Source of the DNA: Herpetosiphon aurantiacus DSM 785
GTDB taxonomy: Bacteria > Chloroflexota > Chloroflexia > Chloroflexales > Herpetosiphonaceae
DNA length: 64,000 bases
Direction of reading: 5' to 3'
Assembly: GCA_000018565.1 (NCBI GenBank)
Contig: CP000875.1
Span: 4,355,199-4,419,198, forward strand
Shown here piece after piece: positions 28,010-35,530 of this stretch. The position numbers and the translations under genes were made by a program. The stretch's first letter is position 1. The number at the start of each line of letters is the position of its first letter. Below the pieces are notes generated by a model. The model made no database searches, was not told where the DNA came from, and worked only from the letters and a program-made list of their open reading frames with translations.

Positions 28010-28077
28010 TGTTTCCTCAGTTTGGCACAACAACGGCGTTGTTATTTTGGTTGAGCATACGATGGGGCTAGTTTAAC

Positions 28078-28291
28078 ATAGGAACGCAGAACATAGAACA
28101 TAGGAGTTGGGGATCGGGGATCGGTTGCTGGGGGGTCAGGGCACAGTGGTGAGGATTCAGGGGTCAGCTTTTAAAGCAGAGGCGCAGAGATCTGAGGGAT
28201 GAGGGATGAGGGATGAACATACGGGTTTGGGAAGAAAAGATCATTCGTGGAATTCGTGGCTAAAATAACCTTCGTGTGCTTCGTGGATCGA
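28078..28291. repeat. Cluster of short repeats between guaA and a lipoprotein gene
   Basis: The divergent gap 28010-28379 contains CAGAACATAGAACATAGG (about 28090-28106), GGGGATCGGGGATCGG (about 28110-28126), three copies of GAGGGAT(GA) near 28192-28216, and a family B remnant reading AATTCGTGGC...CTTCGTGTGCTTCGTGGATC (about 28250-28290). The same words occur at 1376-1418, 1676-1705, 6770-6795, 44200-44222, 44990-45012 and 45300-45335. I see no gene here. Confidence 0.6.
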
Positions 28292-28379
28292 CAGAGGCAG
28301 GAACAAAATCTGCTATGCTAACGTTGAATCTAGTAAGCACGTTGGCACAAGGCCAGCCTGATTAAAGGAGTTTTACCGA

Positions 28380-28829
28380 ATGCGTAAGGGATTTTTGCTG
28401 CTCGTTTTGACCTCCGTTTTAGCAGCATGCGGCACCGCAGAAAGCACACCAACCACCGTTCCTACGGCCACCGTTGCTGCAACTCCCACTACCGATAGCG
28501 CAGCCTACCCCACCCCTGATCTTGCGCAAAGCGAGATTAACCCAATGATGATCGAAAGTGTTGCAGTTTCGGTTAAAGAATCAATGCCGCCCCAAGTATC
28601 GGTTGAAATTAACGGCATGCTCAACGATGGTTGTACTTCTTTCCACGAAGCCAAACAATCGATCGACGGCAACACCATCAAAATTGAAGTCACAACAATT
28701 CGCCCTAAAGATGCCATGTGCAACCAACAGATCTCGCCATTTAGCACAATTATTCAAATCGAGGGCGAGCTAAAGCCAGGTGAATATACGATTTTAGTCA
28801 ATGATGTCGCCGAAGCGCTTAAATTGTAA
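28380..28829 (+). CDS. Small lipoprotein of unknown function
   Basis: A lipoprotein signal peptide is clear: MRKGFLLLVLTSVLAAC, with the lipobox LAAC giving Cys17 as the acylated residue. A Thr-Pro-Ala linker (about 20-45) leads to a compact domain of about 100 residues with SVAVSVKESMPPQVSVEING, two cysteines (DGCTSF and DAMCNQQ) that could form a disulfide, and alternating beta strands ending GEYTILVNDV. This looks like an immunoglobulin-like or inhibitor-like beta-sandwich, but I cannot name a family. AAAGGAG precedes the start. It stands alone and is followed by a terminator-like hairpin. Confidence 0.8.
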   Translation: MRKGFLLLVLTSVLAACGTAESTPTTVPTATVAATPTTDSAAYPTPDLAQSEINPMMIESVAVSVKESMPPQVSVEINGMLNDGCTSFHEAKQSIDGNTIKIEVTTIRPKDAMCNQQISPFSTIIQIEGELKPGEYTILVNDVAEALKL

Positions 28830-28852
28830 ACTTGCAGATAACGTATTATGCA

Positions 28853-28883
28853 GCGGGGAGCTTTGGCTCTCCGCATTTGGTTT
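28853..28883 (+). terminator. Terminator after the lipoprotein gene
   Basis: GCGGGGAGC and GCTCTCCGC pair with one mismatch around TTTG, then ATTTGGTTT. The rest of the gap up to 29215 has no gene; it holds an inverted repeat GCAAGCCCAAA/TTTGGGCTTGC (29016-29065) with a further half-copy near 29141. Confidence 0.65.
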
Positions 28884-29215
28884 AATCTGAATGTTATTGA
28901 GGCTCGGAAAAATAGTAGATTCGACGCAGTTGTTGGACGAAATTACGGCTCCATGGCCAGCTAAATAGCACTGGATACAACATACACAACTCTTTCAGCT
29001 GAGTTCAATCGTTGCGCAAGCCCAAATCAGGTTTTTTGCAACATCCACCGGCGCTTTGGGCTTGCTTAGGTTAACTGTAGCAATTGCTTATGAAAAAGTT
29101 GTGGAGAATTGTTGAACATTTCTAAAATATTGAGCCAATTTGGGCTTGCCGAGCAGCAATCAAGGTTGTAAGGTAGAGCAATATCAGCAATGGGGCTGAT
29201 CTAGAAAGGGCTGCT

Positions 29216-29671
29216 GTGATGATTGTTGATCTCTCGACGCGCTTGGATTGTGCCGCCAGCACCGCAATTGAGCATGTAACAACCTCGCGTCTCTTGGAGT
29301 ATGTCGCTAAGCCTTTGGTGACCTTTGTGCCCAAACAACCCAACCAACTGCCCGATATTTGGCGCGATGGCACCTATTGGGTCGAATTGCGCTTGTTTGG
29401 GCTGATTCCGATTGGCAAGCAGGCGATTGTGATCTCGCACCCCCAGCAACACCCCTTTACTTTACGCGATAATGGCCATAGCCCGCTCATCAAGCGCTGG
29501 GATCACACGATCGAGGTCGCTGTTGAAGGCACAAGCACCCGCTATCGGGATCATGTGGTGGTTGAGGCGGGCTGGCTCACTCCATTCATTTGGCTGTTTG
29601 CCCAGGTGTTTTATCGGCATCGTCAGCGCCGTTGGCGGCGCTTGGCAGCAAGGCATTTTCGCTATGAGTAA
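29216..29671 (+). CDS. SRPBCC (START-like) superfamily protein
   Basis: The 151 residues read as a small helix-grip fold: an N-terminal strand and short helices (LDCAASTAIEHVTTSRLLEY), paired strands around TYWVELRLFGLIPIGKQAIV, KRWDHTIEVAVEGTSTRYRD, and a long amphipathic C-terminal helix (WLTPFIWLFAQVFYRHRQRR). Such proteins bind hydrophobic ligands; the C-terminal helix is unusually hydrophobic and ends in many Arg residues, so membrane contact is possible. The assignment rests on pattern only. Its last 8 bp overlap the next gene, so the two are translated together. Confidence 0.65.
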   Translation: MMIVDLSTRLDCAASTAIEHVTTSRLLEYVAKPLVTFVPKQPNQLPDIWRDGTYWVELRLFGLIPIGKQAIVISHPQQHPFTLRDNGHSPLIKRWDHTIEVAVEGTSTRYRDHVVVEAGWLTPFIWLFAQVFYRHRQRRWRRLAARHFRYE

Positions 29672-30095
29672 TCCACTGCTCGATCAAACCAATCTGGTAG
29701 TGCAATTGTGCATCACGGGAACCCAAGCCGAAATGCACGATCGAATTGGGGCAGCCCAGGCGGCTTATCAACAAGCTTGGGCTGTTGCTCAAACAGCGTT
29801 AGATCGTTGTATCGCGGCCCATTATTGTGCACGGCATCAACCACTTGCCACGATGCTCGAATGGAATCAAATCGCCCTTGAAGAGGCTAAATTGGTGGAA
29901 TCAAGCGCAATCAGCGAATTTCTGCCTTCGCTGTATTTAAATTTGGCTTGGTCGTATGAGCAAAATGCCCAACTCGACCAAGCCTTGGAGCAGTATCAAG
30001 CGTGTTTGACCAGTTTGGCTGCATTGGCCGAAGGTTCCTATCGCACGATGATCAACGATAGTGCGCTGGCAGCCTTGCAACGGCTAGATCGGTAG
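29664..30095 (+). CDS. Small helical protein with TPR-like unit
   Basis: The start at 29664 lies within the end of the preceding gene (ATGAGTAA overlap) and is preferred to upstream in-frame codons, which would lie deep in that gene. The 143 residues are all-helical with AAQAAYQQAWAVAQTALDR, then SLYLNLAWSYEQNAQLDQAL and EQYQACLTSLAALAE, which form at least one TPR pair. No enzyme motif is seen. The coupling to the SRPBCC-like protein suggests a joint role. The 3' end overlaps the convergent TRIC gene by 12 bp. Confidence 0.65.
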   Translation: MSNPLLDQTNLVVQLCITGTQAEMHDRIGAAQAAYQQAWAVAQTALDRCIAAHYCARHQPLATMLEWNQIALEEAKLVESSAISEFLPSLYLNLAWSYEQNAQLDQALEQYQACLTSLAALAEGSYRTMINDSALAALQRLDR

Positions 30096-30692
30096 CGTCC
30101 AATCGTAGCGCACCGCACCCAAACGCATCGCCGCAGTAATTCCAGTACAAACTAAAACTGCTAAGGCATCAAAGCCGAGATAGGTACATAAGAGATACCC
30201 GCAGGCTCCAACAAAAGCACAAGTAACATACAATTGGGTGCTGCGCTGAAACACCAGCGGAATTTCATTGCACAAAATATCGCGCAACATACCGCCAACT
30301 GAAGCGGTGATAACACCCATCAAGGCCGCGATAAAGACTGGCATCGAAGCCTCTAAGCCATAGGCCACCCCAACTGCCGTAAACAAACCCAAACCAAACG
30401 CATCGGGGATCATAATCGCCTTTTCGGTCAAGGCGACCCAATCGGCCTTGGCTACAAAAAACGAGCCGATCGCCAAACCAAGCATCAACATTGGATAAAT
30501 CGGCTGTTGTACCCAATAAAACGGGCGGCGATCAAGCAAAATATCGCGCACCGTTCCGCCACCAAACGTCGTCACAAAAGCCACCGTGTACACGCCAATT
30601 AAATCGAACGAACGGCGGCGAGCAGTAATAATGCCCGAAATGGCAAAGGCAATCGTGGCACAAATTTCAATAATTGAGAGTAGCGTTTGCAC
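30084..30692 (-). CDS. TRIC-type cation channel family (UPF0126) membrane protein
   Basis: The 202-residue protein has seven hydrophobic segments and an internal duplication typical of the family: FAISGIITARRRSFDLIGVY with TFGGGTVRDILLDRRPFYWV in the first half and FIAALMGVITASVGGMLRDI with CNEIPLVF in the second. The two GGG.(V/L)RDIL motifs are the signature of bacterial homologues of trimeric intracellular cation channels. The start is a GTG, supported by AGAGG 5 nt upstream. It probably conducts potassium or related cations at the inner membrane. It is separated from the upstream GNAT gene by a strong terminator. Confidence 0.88.
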   Translation of the reverse strand: MQTLLSIIEICATIAFAISGIITARRRSFDLIGVYTVAFVTTFGGGTVRDILLDRRPFYWVQQPIYPMLMLGLAIGSFFVAKADWVALTEKAIMIPDAFGLGLFTAVGVAYGLEASMPVFIAALMGVITASVGGMLRDILCNEIPLVFQRSTQLYVTCAFVGACGYLLCTYLGFDALAVLVCTGITAAMRLGAVRYDWTLPI

Positions 30693-30724
30693 AACAACCT
30701 CTACGTTGATTTAAGTTAATACAA

Positions 30725-30752
30725 AACCGCGCCGAAAACATCGGGCGCGGTT
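30725..30752 (-). terminator. Intrinsic terminator after the GNAT gene
   Basis: On the minus strand AACCGCGCCCGA and TCGGCGCGGTT pair with one bulge, followed by TTGTATT; the stem end adds further T residues. It separates the GNAT gene from the TRIC gene. Confidence 0.75.
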
Positions 30753-30806
30753 CATGTCGCGATTGTCTATCACTATACCATGAAGTTACGATCGGTCTAT
30801 AGCTAT

Positions 30807-31373
30807 TTAGGGCATAGTTGGGCTAGACGGGTAGGCTCCATGGGCGGCTAAATATTCATCCTGCAACAAATCCATCACTAGATCATCGTGCCAACGGCCA
30901 TTGCGAAAATTGATCTGGCGCAAACGCCCAGTGACTTGAAAGCCAACTTTGCTATAGACGCGCTGCGCCCGTTGGTTGTAATCGCGCACCGTCAATTGCA
31001 AACGGTGAAAATTCAGCTCAGCAAAAACATAACGCACAATTACATGCATCGCTTCGGTGCCATAGCCGCAGTTCCAAAAATCTTTATCGAGCATAATCCC
31101 CAATTCGGCTGAGCGATTTTTTAATTGCGCCCCCCAAACATTGGTAAAGCCAATCAACTGGCCAGTCTCGCTGAGTTCAATCGAGAAGCCCACATCGCTG
31201 CCACCATCGCGAAACCAATGGTCAAACATCATCACATTGGTGGTTTCATGGCGCAACCGAATATCGCCATCGGTTTGCAGAGCCATAATTTCTGGGTCAC
31301 CCCACCACTGATGAAAAATCGGCAGATCTTCTTGACCAACTGACCGCAGGGTCAAACGATTTGAGCTAAACAT
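30807..31373 (-). CDS. GNAT-family N-acetyltransferase, RimJ/RimL-like
   Basis: The ATG at 31373 is chosen because GGAG lies 8 nt upstream and the sequence from there (MFSSNRLTLRSVGQEDLPIF) is the usual family opening. The 188 residues include FSIELSETGQLIGFTNVWG, then AELGIMLDKDFWNCGYGTEA, which carries the acetyl-CoA pyrophosphate loop, and FAELNFHRLQLTVRDYNQRA with VYSKVGFQVTGRLRQ. This subclass acetylates protein N-termini, ribosomal proteins or small amines. No substrate can be named. The LRV-like gene starts 75 bp away in the opposite direction, so the promoters of the two must lie in that short gap. Confidence 0.85.
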   Translation of the reverse strand: MFSSNRLTLRSVGQEDLPIFHQWWGDPEIMALQTDGDIRLRHETTNVMMFDHWFRDGGSDVGFSIELSETGQLIGFTNVWGAQLKNRSAELGIMLDKDFWNCGYGTEAMHVIVRYVFAELNFHRLQLTVRDYNQRAQRVYSKVGFQVTGRLRQINFRNGRWHDDLVMDLLQDEYLAAHGAYPSSPTMP

Positions 31374-31448
31374 GGGGTATACTCCAGTGTAATTAAGCAG
31401 CGCTGATTGTAGCACGGTATCAGCAATTTTGGGGTGAGAGGAATGAAC

Positions 31449-32798
31449 ATGCTCGATCTGAACCAAGTTGATCAAGCCGCCATGCTCAGCCTTGCCCGCA
31501 ACCCCCAAACCGACCCACAACAATTAATTGCGCTTACCGAGTGGCTTAAACTCCAACAAGGCGCTGATTCGGCTCAGCCTAGCACGAGTTTCGCTTACCT
31601 CAAGAGCCAAGCACCGCAAGGCCCACTGGCAGTTATCTTAGAACGCCGAACCTCGCCGCTACTCGAAGCCTTGATTGCCAACCCCAATCTTCCGCCAATG
31701 CTGGCTTTAGAATTTGCCGCCGATGTGCCAGCTGCATTTTTTGCCAATCCGGCATTGCCCATATGGTTGCAACACGATCCTGCGTTGTTTAAGCGTATGG
31801 AACCACTACGCTGTATGCAGTTTTTAAGCTATCCAGCTATTCCCCAAGTTATTTTAGCGTCGATTCAAAGCATTAGCCCTGAAATTGCTCAAACCGTGCA
31901 CCTGCATAGTGCTTCAAATCCTCAGCTTGATGCCGATTGGTATGCCGACTATCAGCATTACAGAGAGCAAGTGGCCTTGCCCGATGCCACAGCAACAACA
32001 TTACTGCAAGAATTAATTGGCTTGAATGCGATTAATCAGCCGATGTTGAGCTGGCTACGCCAATCACCAGCCGAGCAGCATCAAGCCTTATTTAATCGAG
32101 CGCCAGCTACGCCACAGCCTGTGATTGAGCCACAAACGCTTAACTTTACCCCAAACTATCCACGATTGCTCGAATCTCCGTTGGCCGAACGAATTCAAGT
32201 AGCGCATTCCAATGATATTAAGGGCTTGGCAATTTTGGCTGAAGACGACGATCTTAGCATTCGACTGCTAGTGGCCCAAAATCCGGCAACTCCGCGGACT
32301 GTTCATCAACTACTGGAGCTTGATGATTCGCAGCATGTGCGAGCGGCACTAGCGCGGAATCCCAACATTAGCCCAAAATTACTGCTGACACTAGCGCGTG
32401 ATTACACGTGGTCGGCAGTGCCAATTCGTGTGGCAGCAGCCCTCAATCCAGTCGCAACTTCCGAAATTCTAGAGTTGCTGGCCCAAGATCAAGCCTCGTT
32501 GGTACGTCAAACGGTTGGGCAAAACCCGCAGGCCTCAGCTGAAATACTTGATCATGCCCGCCAGCGAGCACTAATCGAAGCCCTGTATGCGCTCGATCCC
32601 TGGCTGCATATGCTGGCATTGGGAAACCCCGCGACCCCAATTGAGCATTTGGCGAAGGGCGCTCGCTCCCCGTGGTGGTTGGGGCGAGCAGCTTTAGCCG
32701 AAAACCCGAGTTGCCCAAGCAATGTGCTTGAGCAATTGACCAATGACGGAAATTGCTATGTGCAACGCTTGGCACAAACTCAATTGAATGCTCGTTAA
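31449..32798 (+). CDS. Leucine-rich-repeat-variant/HEAT-like solenoid protein
   Basis: The ATG at 31449 is favoured: GAGAGGA ends 6 nt upstream; an in-frame GTG and ATG just before overlap that site. The 449 residues are all-helical. The second half repeats a 25-30-residue unit of the form IRLLVAQNPATPRTVHQLLE, VRAALARNPNISPKLLLTLA, and VRQTVGQNPQASAEILD. The A-x-NP-x-(T/S) core with a following Leu-rich helix is that of leucine-rich-repeat variant (LRV) proteins, which form a right-handed solenoid. There is no iron-sulfur cysteine cluster at the N-terminus. Probably a cytoplasmic protein-binding scaffold; partner unknown. Confidence 0.75.
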   Translation: MLDLNQVDQAAMLSLARNPQTDPQQLIALTEWLKLQQGADSAQPSTSFAYLKSQAPQGPLAVILERRTSPLLEALIANPNLPPMLALEFAADVPAAFFANPALPIWLQHDPALFKRMEPLRCMQFLSYPAIPQVILASIQSISPEIAQTVHLHSASNPQLDADWYADYQHYREQVALPDATATTLLQELIGLNAINQPMLSWLRQSPAEQHQALFNRAPATPQPVIEPQTLNFTPNYPRLLESPLAERIQVAHSNDIKGLAILAEDDDLSIRLLVAQNPATPRTVHQLLELDDSQHVRAALARNPNISPKLLLTLARDYTWSAVPIRVAAALNPVATSEILELLAQDQASLVRQTVGQNPQASAEILDHARQRALIEALYALDPWLHMLALGNPATPIEHLAKGARSPWWLGRAALAENPSCPSNVLEQLTNDGNCYVQRLAQTQLNAR

Positions 32799-32802
32799 AT
32801 AA

Positions 32803-32836
32803 CAACGAGCCGCGATCAGAAAATCGCAGCTCGTTG
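32803..32836. terminator. Bidirectional terminator between convergent genes
   Basis: CAACGAGC and GCTCGTTG, extended by GCGAT/ATCGC with one unpaired base on each side, form a strong hairpin between the LRV-like gene and the convergent kinase gene. It is placed to end both transcripts; T-tracts are short. Confidence 0.7.
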
Positions 32837-32847
32837 CAACAGATTGC

Positions 32848-35112
32848 TTATTGCCAATAGCCGATCATCAAATCGCCGCCACGGGTCGGAATCCCGCTGC
32901 CGCCAAGAACTGCCTGCCCAGAGCCATTGTAGACCGTAAACGTCACTTGTTGACTAGCAATCAGCCCACAGACATTCGTATTGCCAGCGCCATCGAGGTT
33001 GCCACGATTGCCTAAACCATCGACCGTCACAAACCAGCCACCCGTATTTGCCCCACGAACATGCACTGCAAAACAGGTTGGGTCAACCGCATTTTCAGCA
33101 TATTTTTGAAAATATAGACGTTCTGGTGTCCGAGCAACCGTAGGTTGTGGTCTGGCGGTTGGGACAGGTGTTGGCGTTGGTGAAATTGCCCGTAACCCAG
33201 CTTGAGCTTCACTTACATCAAGATTAACATCCTGATCTTTCAATTCAATCGCCTGACGATAAGCCTCACGAGCAGCTGCTAAATCGCGGGCTTCGACCGC
33301 AGTTCGAGCCTCCAGTAGATAGGCTTGATACAGTTTTTCAATCACGCCTAATTCTGATCGCAGGCCATTAAATTCTTGCGCCGAATTAATTTGTTCCAAG
33401 GTTTGGCGCAGCTGCTCAATTGAGGCTTCCGTTTTTCCATCACTTAATGCCTGTTGACCAGCTTGGTAGCTGTTGAGCAGATTGTTGAGGCGTTTGGCCA
33501 ATGCATGATTCGGATCAAAGCGAAAGGCTTCAGCCAAATATTGTTGGCTGATTGCAACAGCTTCAGGGCTGTTTAGTGCCCCCAAGGCCCAATTAAAATA
33601 GGTTGCTGAACCAATACTTTCAAGTTCTAAATAAGTTGGTTCAAGCTCCCATACCCGATTAAACGCTTGAGCTGCCAACGGCCAATCTTGGCGATCATAG
33701 GCTTCTTGTCCAAGCGCATATTCAAGCCGTTTGGTCTCTAGTGGATCAACCGTTGGCGTAGAGGTTTCGATTGCTTGGACTGAAACGGTTGCTGTTGCTA
33801 GCGGCTCTGGCACTGTCGAGGCCATCGCCACTGAAGTACTAGGAGTATCACCATCTGCATTGGCCGAATTATTACCAAAAAATGTACTACCCAGCCAGAA
33901 GATTAACCCTAAAACAACAACTCCAGCAGCAACTTGCCAACGCTTATCATCGAAAAGTTTTTGCCATGCTGGCGGTTTAGCCGGACCATACCAGGTTGGG
34001 CTAGCGCTCGGACTAGCGGGCAACGGCTGATTAACGTTTGAGTTGACTGCGCCAATTGGTTGAGCGTTTGGCATAGTGCGGGCGGGTTGTTTAAACTCAG
34101 GTTGGATGACTGTCTTGATATGACGTTCATTGGTTGCTGAATTTCCGAAGCCCATATTTGGGCGGCTTGGTGCTTGCATGAGTGTTGCATGGCTTGGAAC
34201 TGGCACATTGGCTCGCGAATTCGAGCGAGGAAAGCGAGCTTTTTCAAGCGCCTCTAGAAAATCGGCCATCGATGCAAAACGCTCATCCGGGTCACGCATA
34301 ACTGCGCGTGTGATTACATCGGCGATGCCTGGTGAGACAAATTGAGCAAATTCACGCAATGGTGGCAAGGGGGTATGTTGAATTTTTCTAATCGTCACTC
34401 CCTCATGGCTATCAGTTTCATGCCAATAGGGGTGGTTGCCCGCCAAGGCTTCGTATAGAATCAAGCCTAAGGCATAAATATCTGCTCGGGCATCAGGCGT
34501 AATTCCATCAAACACTTCAGGCGCAGTATAGGCAATTGTGCCAACAAACCCGCCTGTTCTGGTAATCCGCGCTTGATTGCGGGCAAGCGCAATCCCAAAA
34601 TCGGCTAGCACTGCCTCGCCGTTGCCACGAAATAAGATATTACTTGGTTTGATATCGCGGTGAATAAAATGCTTGCCATGAGCATAGTCTAAGGCTGAGC
34701 CAATTTGTCTGCCCATATCCAATGTTGCTGCTAAATCTTGCTTAGGTTGGCGCTGCAAGCGTTCAGTTAATGTGCCGCCATCAATATATTGCATGGCGAT
34801 AAAGGGAATCCACTGCTGAATCGGGGCATACCATGTCTGGGCAGTTTCGTAAATTGCCACAATATGTGGGTGATGTAATTGACTGACGGTGTTGGCCTCT
34901 TGAAAGAAGCGTTGCAACATATCGGGGTCATTAATTGCCAGCGGGTTTAACAATTTTAATGCCACTGTTTGAAACGAGGGATGATCCGCTTGATAGACTT
35001 CGGCCATCCCACCTGCGCCAATTTTATGCCGAACTTGGTATTCACCAAACTGCTGCTGGGCATACATTCCCATTGGTTGATGATTGAATTGAGGATGTGC
35101 AGAATTATTCAT
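32848..35112 (-). CDS. Transmembrane Ser/Thr kinase, downstream member of the tandem pair
   Basis: The 754-residue protein has a complete kinase domain: GAGGMAEVY, Lys53, HRDIKPSN with Asp153, DFGIAL with Asp171, and GTIAYTAPEVF. A Pro-Ser-Asn-rich linker (about 295-385) precedes one membrane helix (about 392-412). Outside, a Thr-Pro stretch is followed by TPR-like helices (about 450-640) and a 90-residue C-terminal domain (665-754) beginning RLYFQKYAENAVDPTCFAVH and ending TRGGDLMIGYWQ. That last domain is nearly identical in the neighbouring kinase at 35531. AAGGGG precedes the start. Both kinases share the promoter core ATTATCACATTATT. The domain probably binds an extracellular ligand. Confidence 0.92.
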   Translation of the reverse strand: MNNSAHPQFNHQPMGMYAQQQFGEYQVRHKIGAGGMAEVYQADHPSFQTVALKLLNPLAINDPDMLQRFFQEANTVSQLHHPHIVAIYETAQTWYAPIQQWIPFIAMQYIDGGTLTERLQRQPKQDLAATLDMGRQIGSALDYAHGKHFIHRDIKPSNILFRGNGEAVLADFGIALARNQARITRTGGFVGTIAYTAPEVFDGITPDARADIYALGLILYEALAGNHPYWHETDSHEGVTIRKIQHTPLPPLREFAQFVSPGIADVITRAVMRDPDERFASMADFLEALEKARFPRSNSRANVPVPSHATLMQAPSRPNMGFGNSATNERHIKTVIQPEFKQPARTMPNAQPIGAVNSNVNQPLPASPSASPTWYGPAKPPAWQKLFDDKRWQVAAGVVVLGLIFWLGSTFFGNNSANADGDTPSTSVAMASTVPEPLATATVSVQAIETSTPTVDPLETKRLEYALGQEAYDRQDWPLAAQAFNRVWELEPTYLELESIGSATYFNWALGALNSPEAVAISQQYLAEAFRFDPNHALAKRLNNLLNSYQAGQQALSDGKTEASIEQLRQTLEQINSAQEFNGLRSELGVIEKLYQAYLLEARTAVEARDLAAAREAYRQAIELKDQDVNLDVSEAQAGLRAISPTPTPVPTARPQPTVARTPERLYFQKYAENAVDPTCFAVHVRGANTGGWFVTVDGLGNRGNLDGAGNTNVCGLIASQQVTFTVYNGSGQAVLGGSGIPTRGGDLMIGYWQ

Positions 35113-35252
35113 TGTCGCCCCTTACCCGTCTGAACAATTGAAATCATCACAAAAGAATAGCATTAAAACTCTAAATTAGGGCTATTTTGCAGCGCCTAAA
35201 AGCTCAATACTTAAAGGATAAGCATCTATAAACTTGGCTAAATGACCAAGTT

Positions 35253-35281
35253 ATTATCACATTATTTAAGCTGCTTCGCAA
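35253..35281 (-). promoter_or_regulatory. Promoter of the downstream tandem kinase
   Basis: On the minus strand TTGCGA and GATAAT are separated by 17 bp. The 14 bp at the -10 end (plus-strand ATTATCACATTATT, 35253-35266) are identical to those of the promoter at 38582. The rest of the gap 35113-35530 is AT-rich and, apart from the terminator listed next, holds no gene. Confidence 0.6.
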
Positions 35282-35459
35282 GGGAAAATAAATTTTGCTA
35301 GGATTCCATAGCATTGTATGCTAATGCTATATTACTTATAGATGCATAGAGAGGAGATATTTTCAGTTATTTAAGTATCAAAATGGGTAGTGGTAAGGAA
35401 GATGATATTTTTATAATCCGAAAAACATGGTATCAAGTGTGGTGTAGAGAGTTAAAGAT

Positions 35460-35497
35460 AATTCCCCATGTGCTTGATCTGTGGCATATGGGGAATT
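35460..35497 (-). terminator. Terminator after the larger kinase gene
   Basis: AATTCCCCATGTG and CATATGGGGAATT pair in 12 of 13 positions around a 12-nt loop, 34 bp after the stop codon. ATCTTTAACTC follows on the minus strand. This separates transcription of the two tandem kinases. Confidence 0.75.
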
Positions 35498-35530
35498 ACG
35501 GGATGGATTATCGAAAGATGGTATAAATAT

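Noticed and set aside
28010-28379. Purine riboswitch upstream of guaA
   Set aside because: The short upstream region is repeat DNA and I could not find the conserved purine-riboswitch core or its paired loops.
28884-29215. Inverted repeat GCAAGCCCAAA/TTTGGGCTTGC as a terminator or attachment site
   Set aside because: The loop is 28 nt long, there is no T-tract, and no mobile gene is near. A third half-copy makes chance repetition or an old intergenic repeat more likely.
29472-29663. Upstream extension of the small TPR-like gene at 29664
   Set aside because: It would run across the SRPBCC-like gene in another frame; the overlapping ATG at 29664 with coupled stop is the simpler start.
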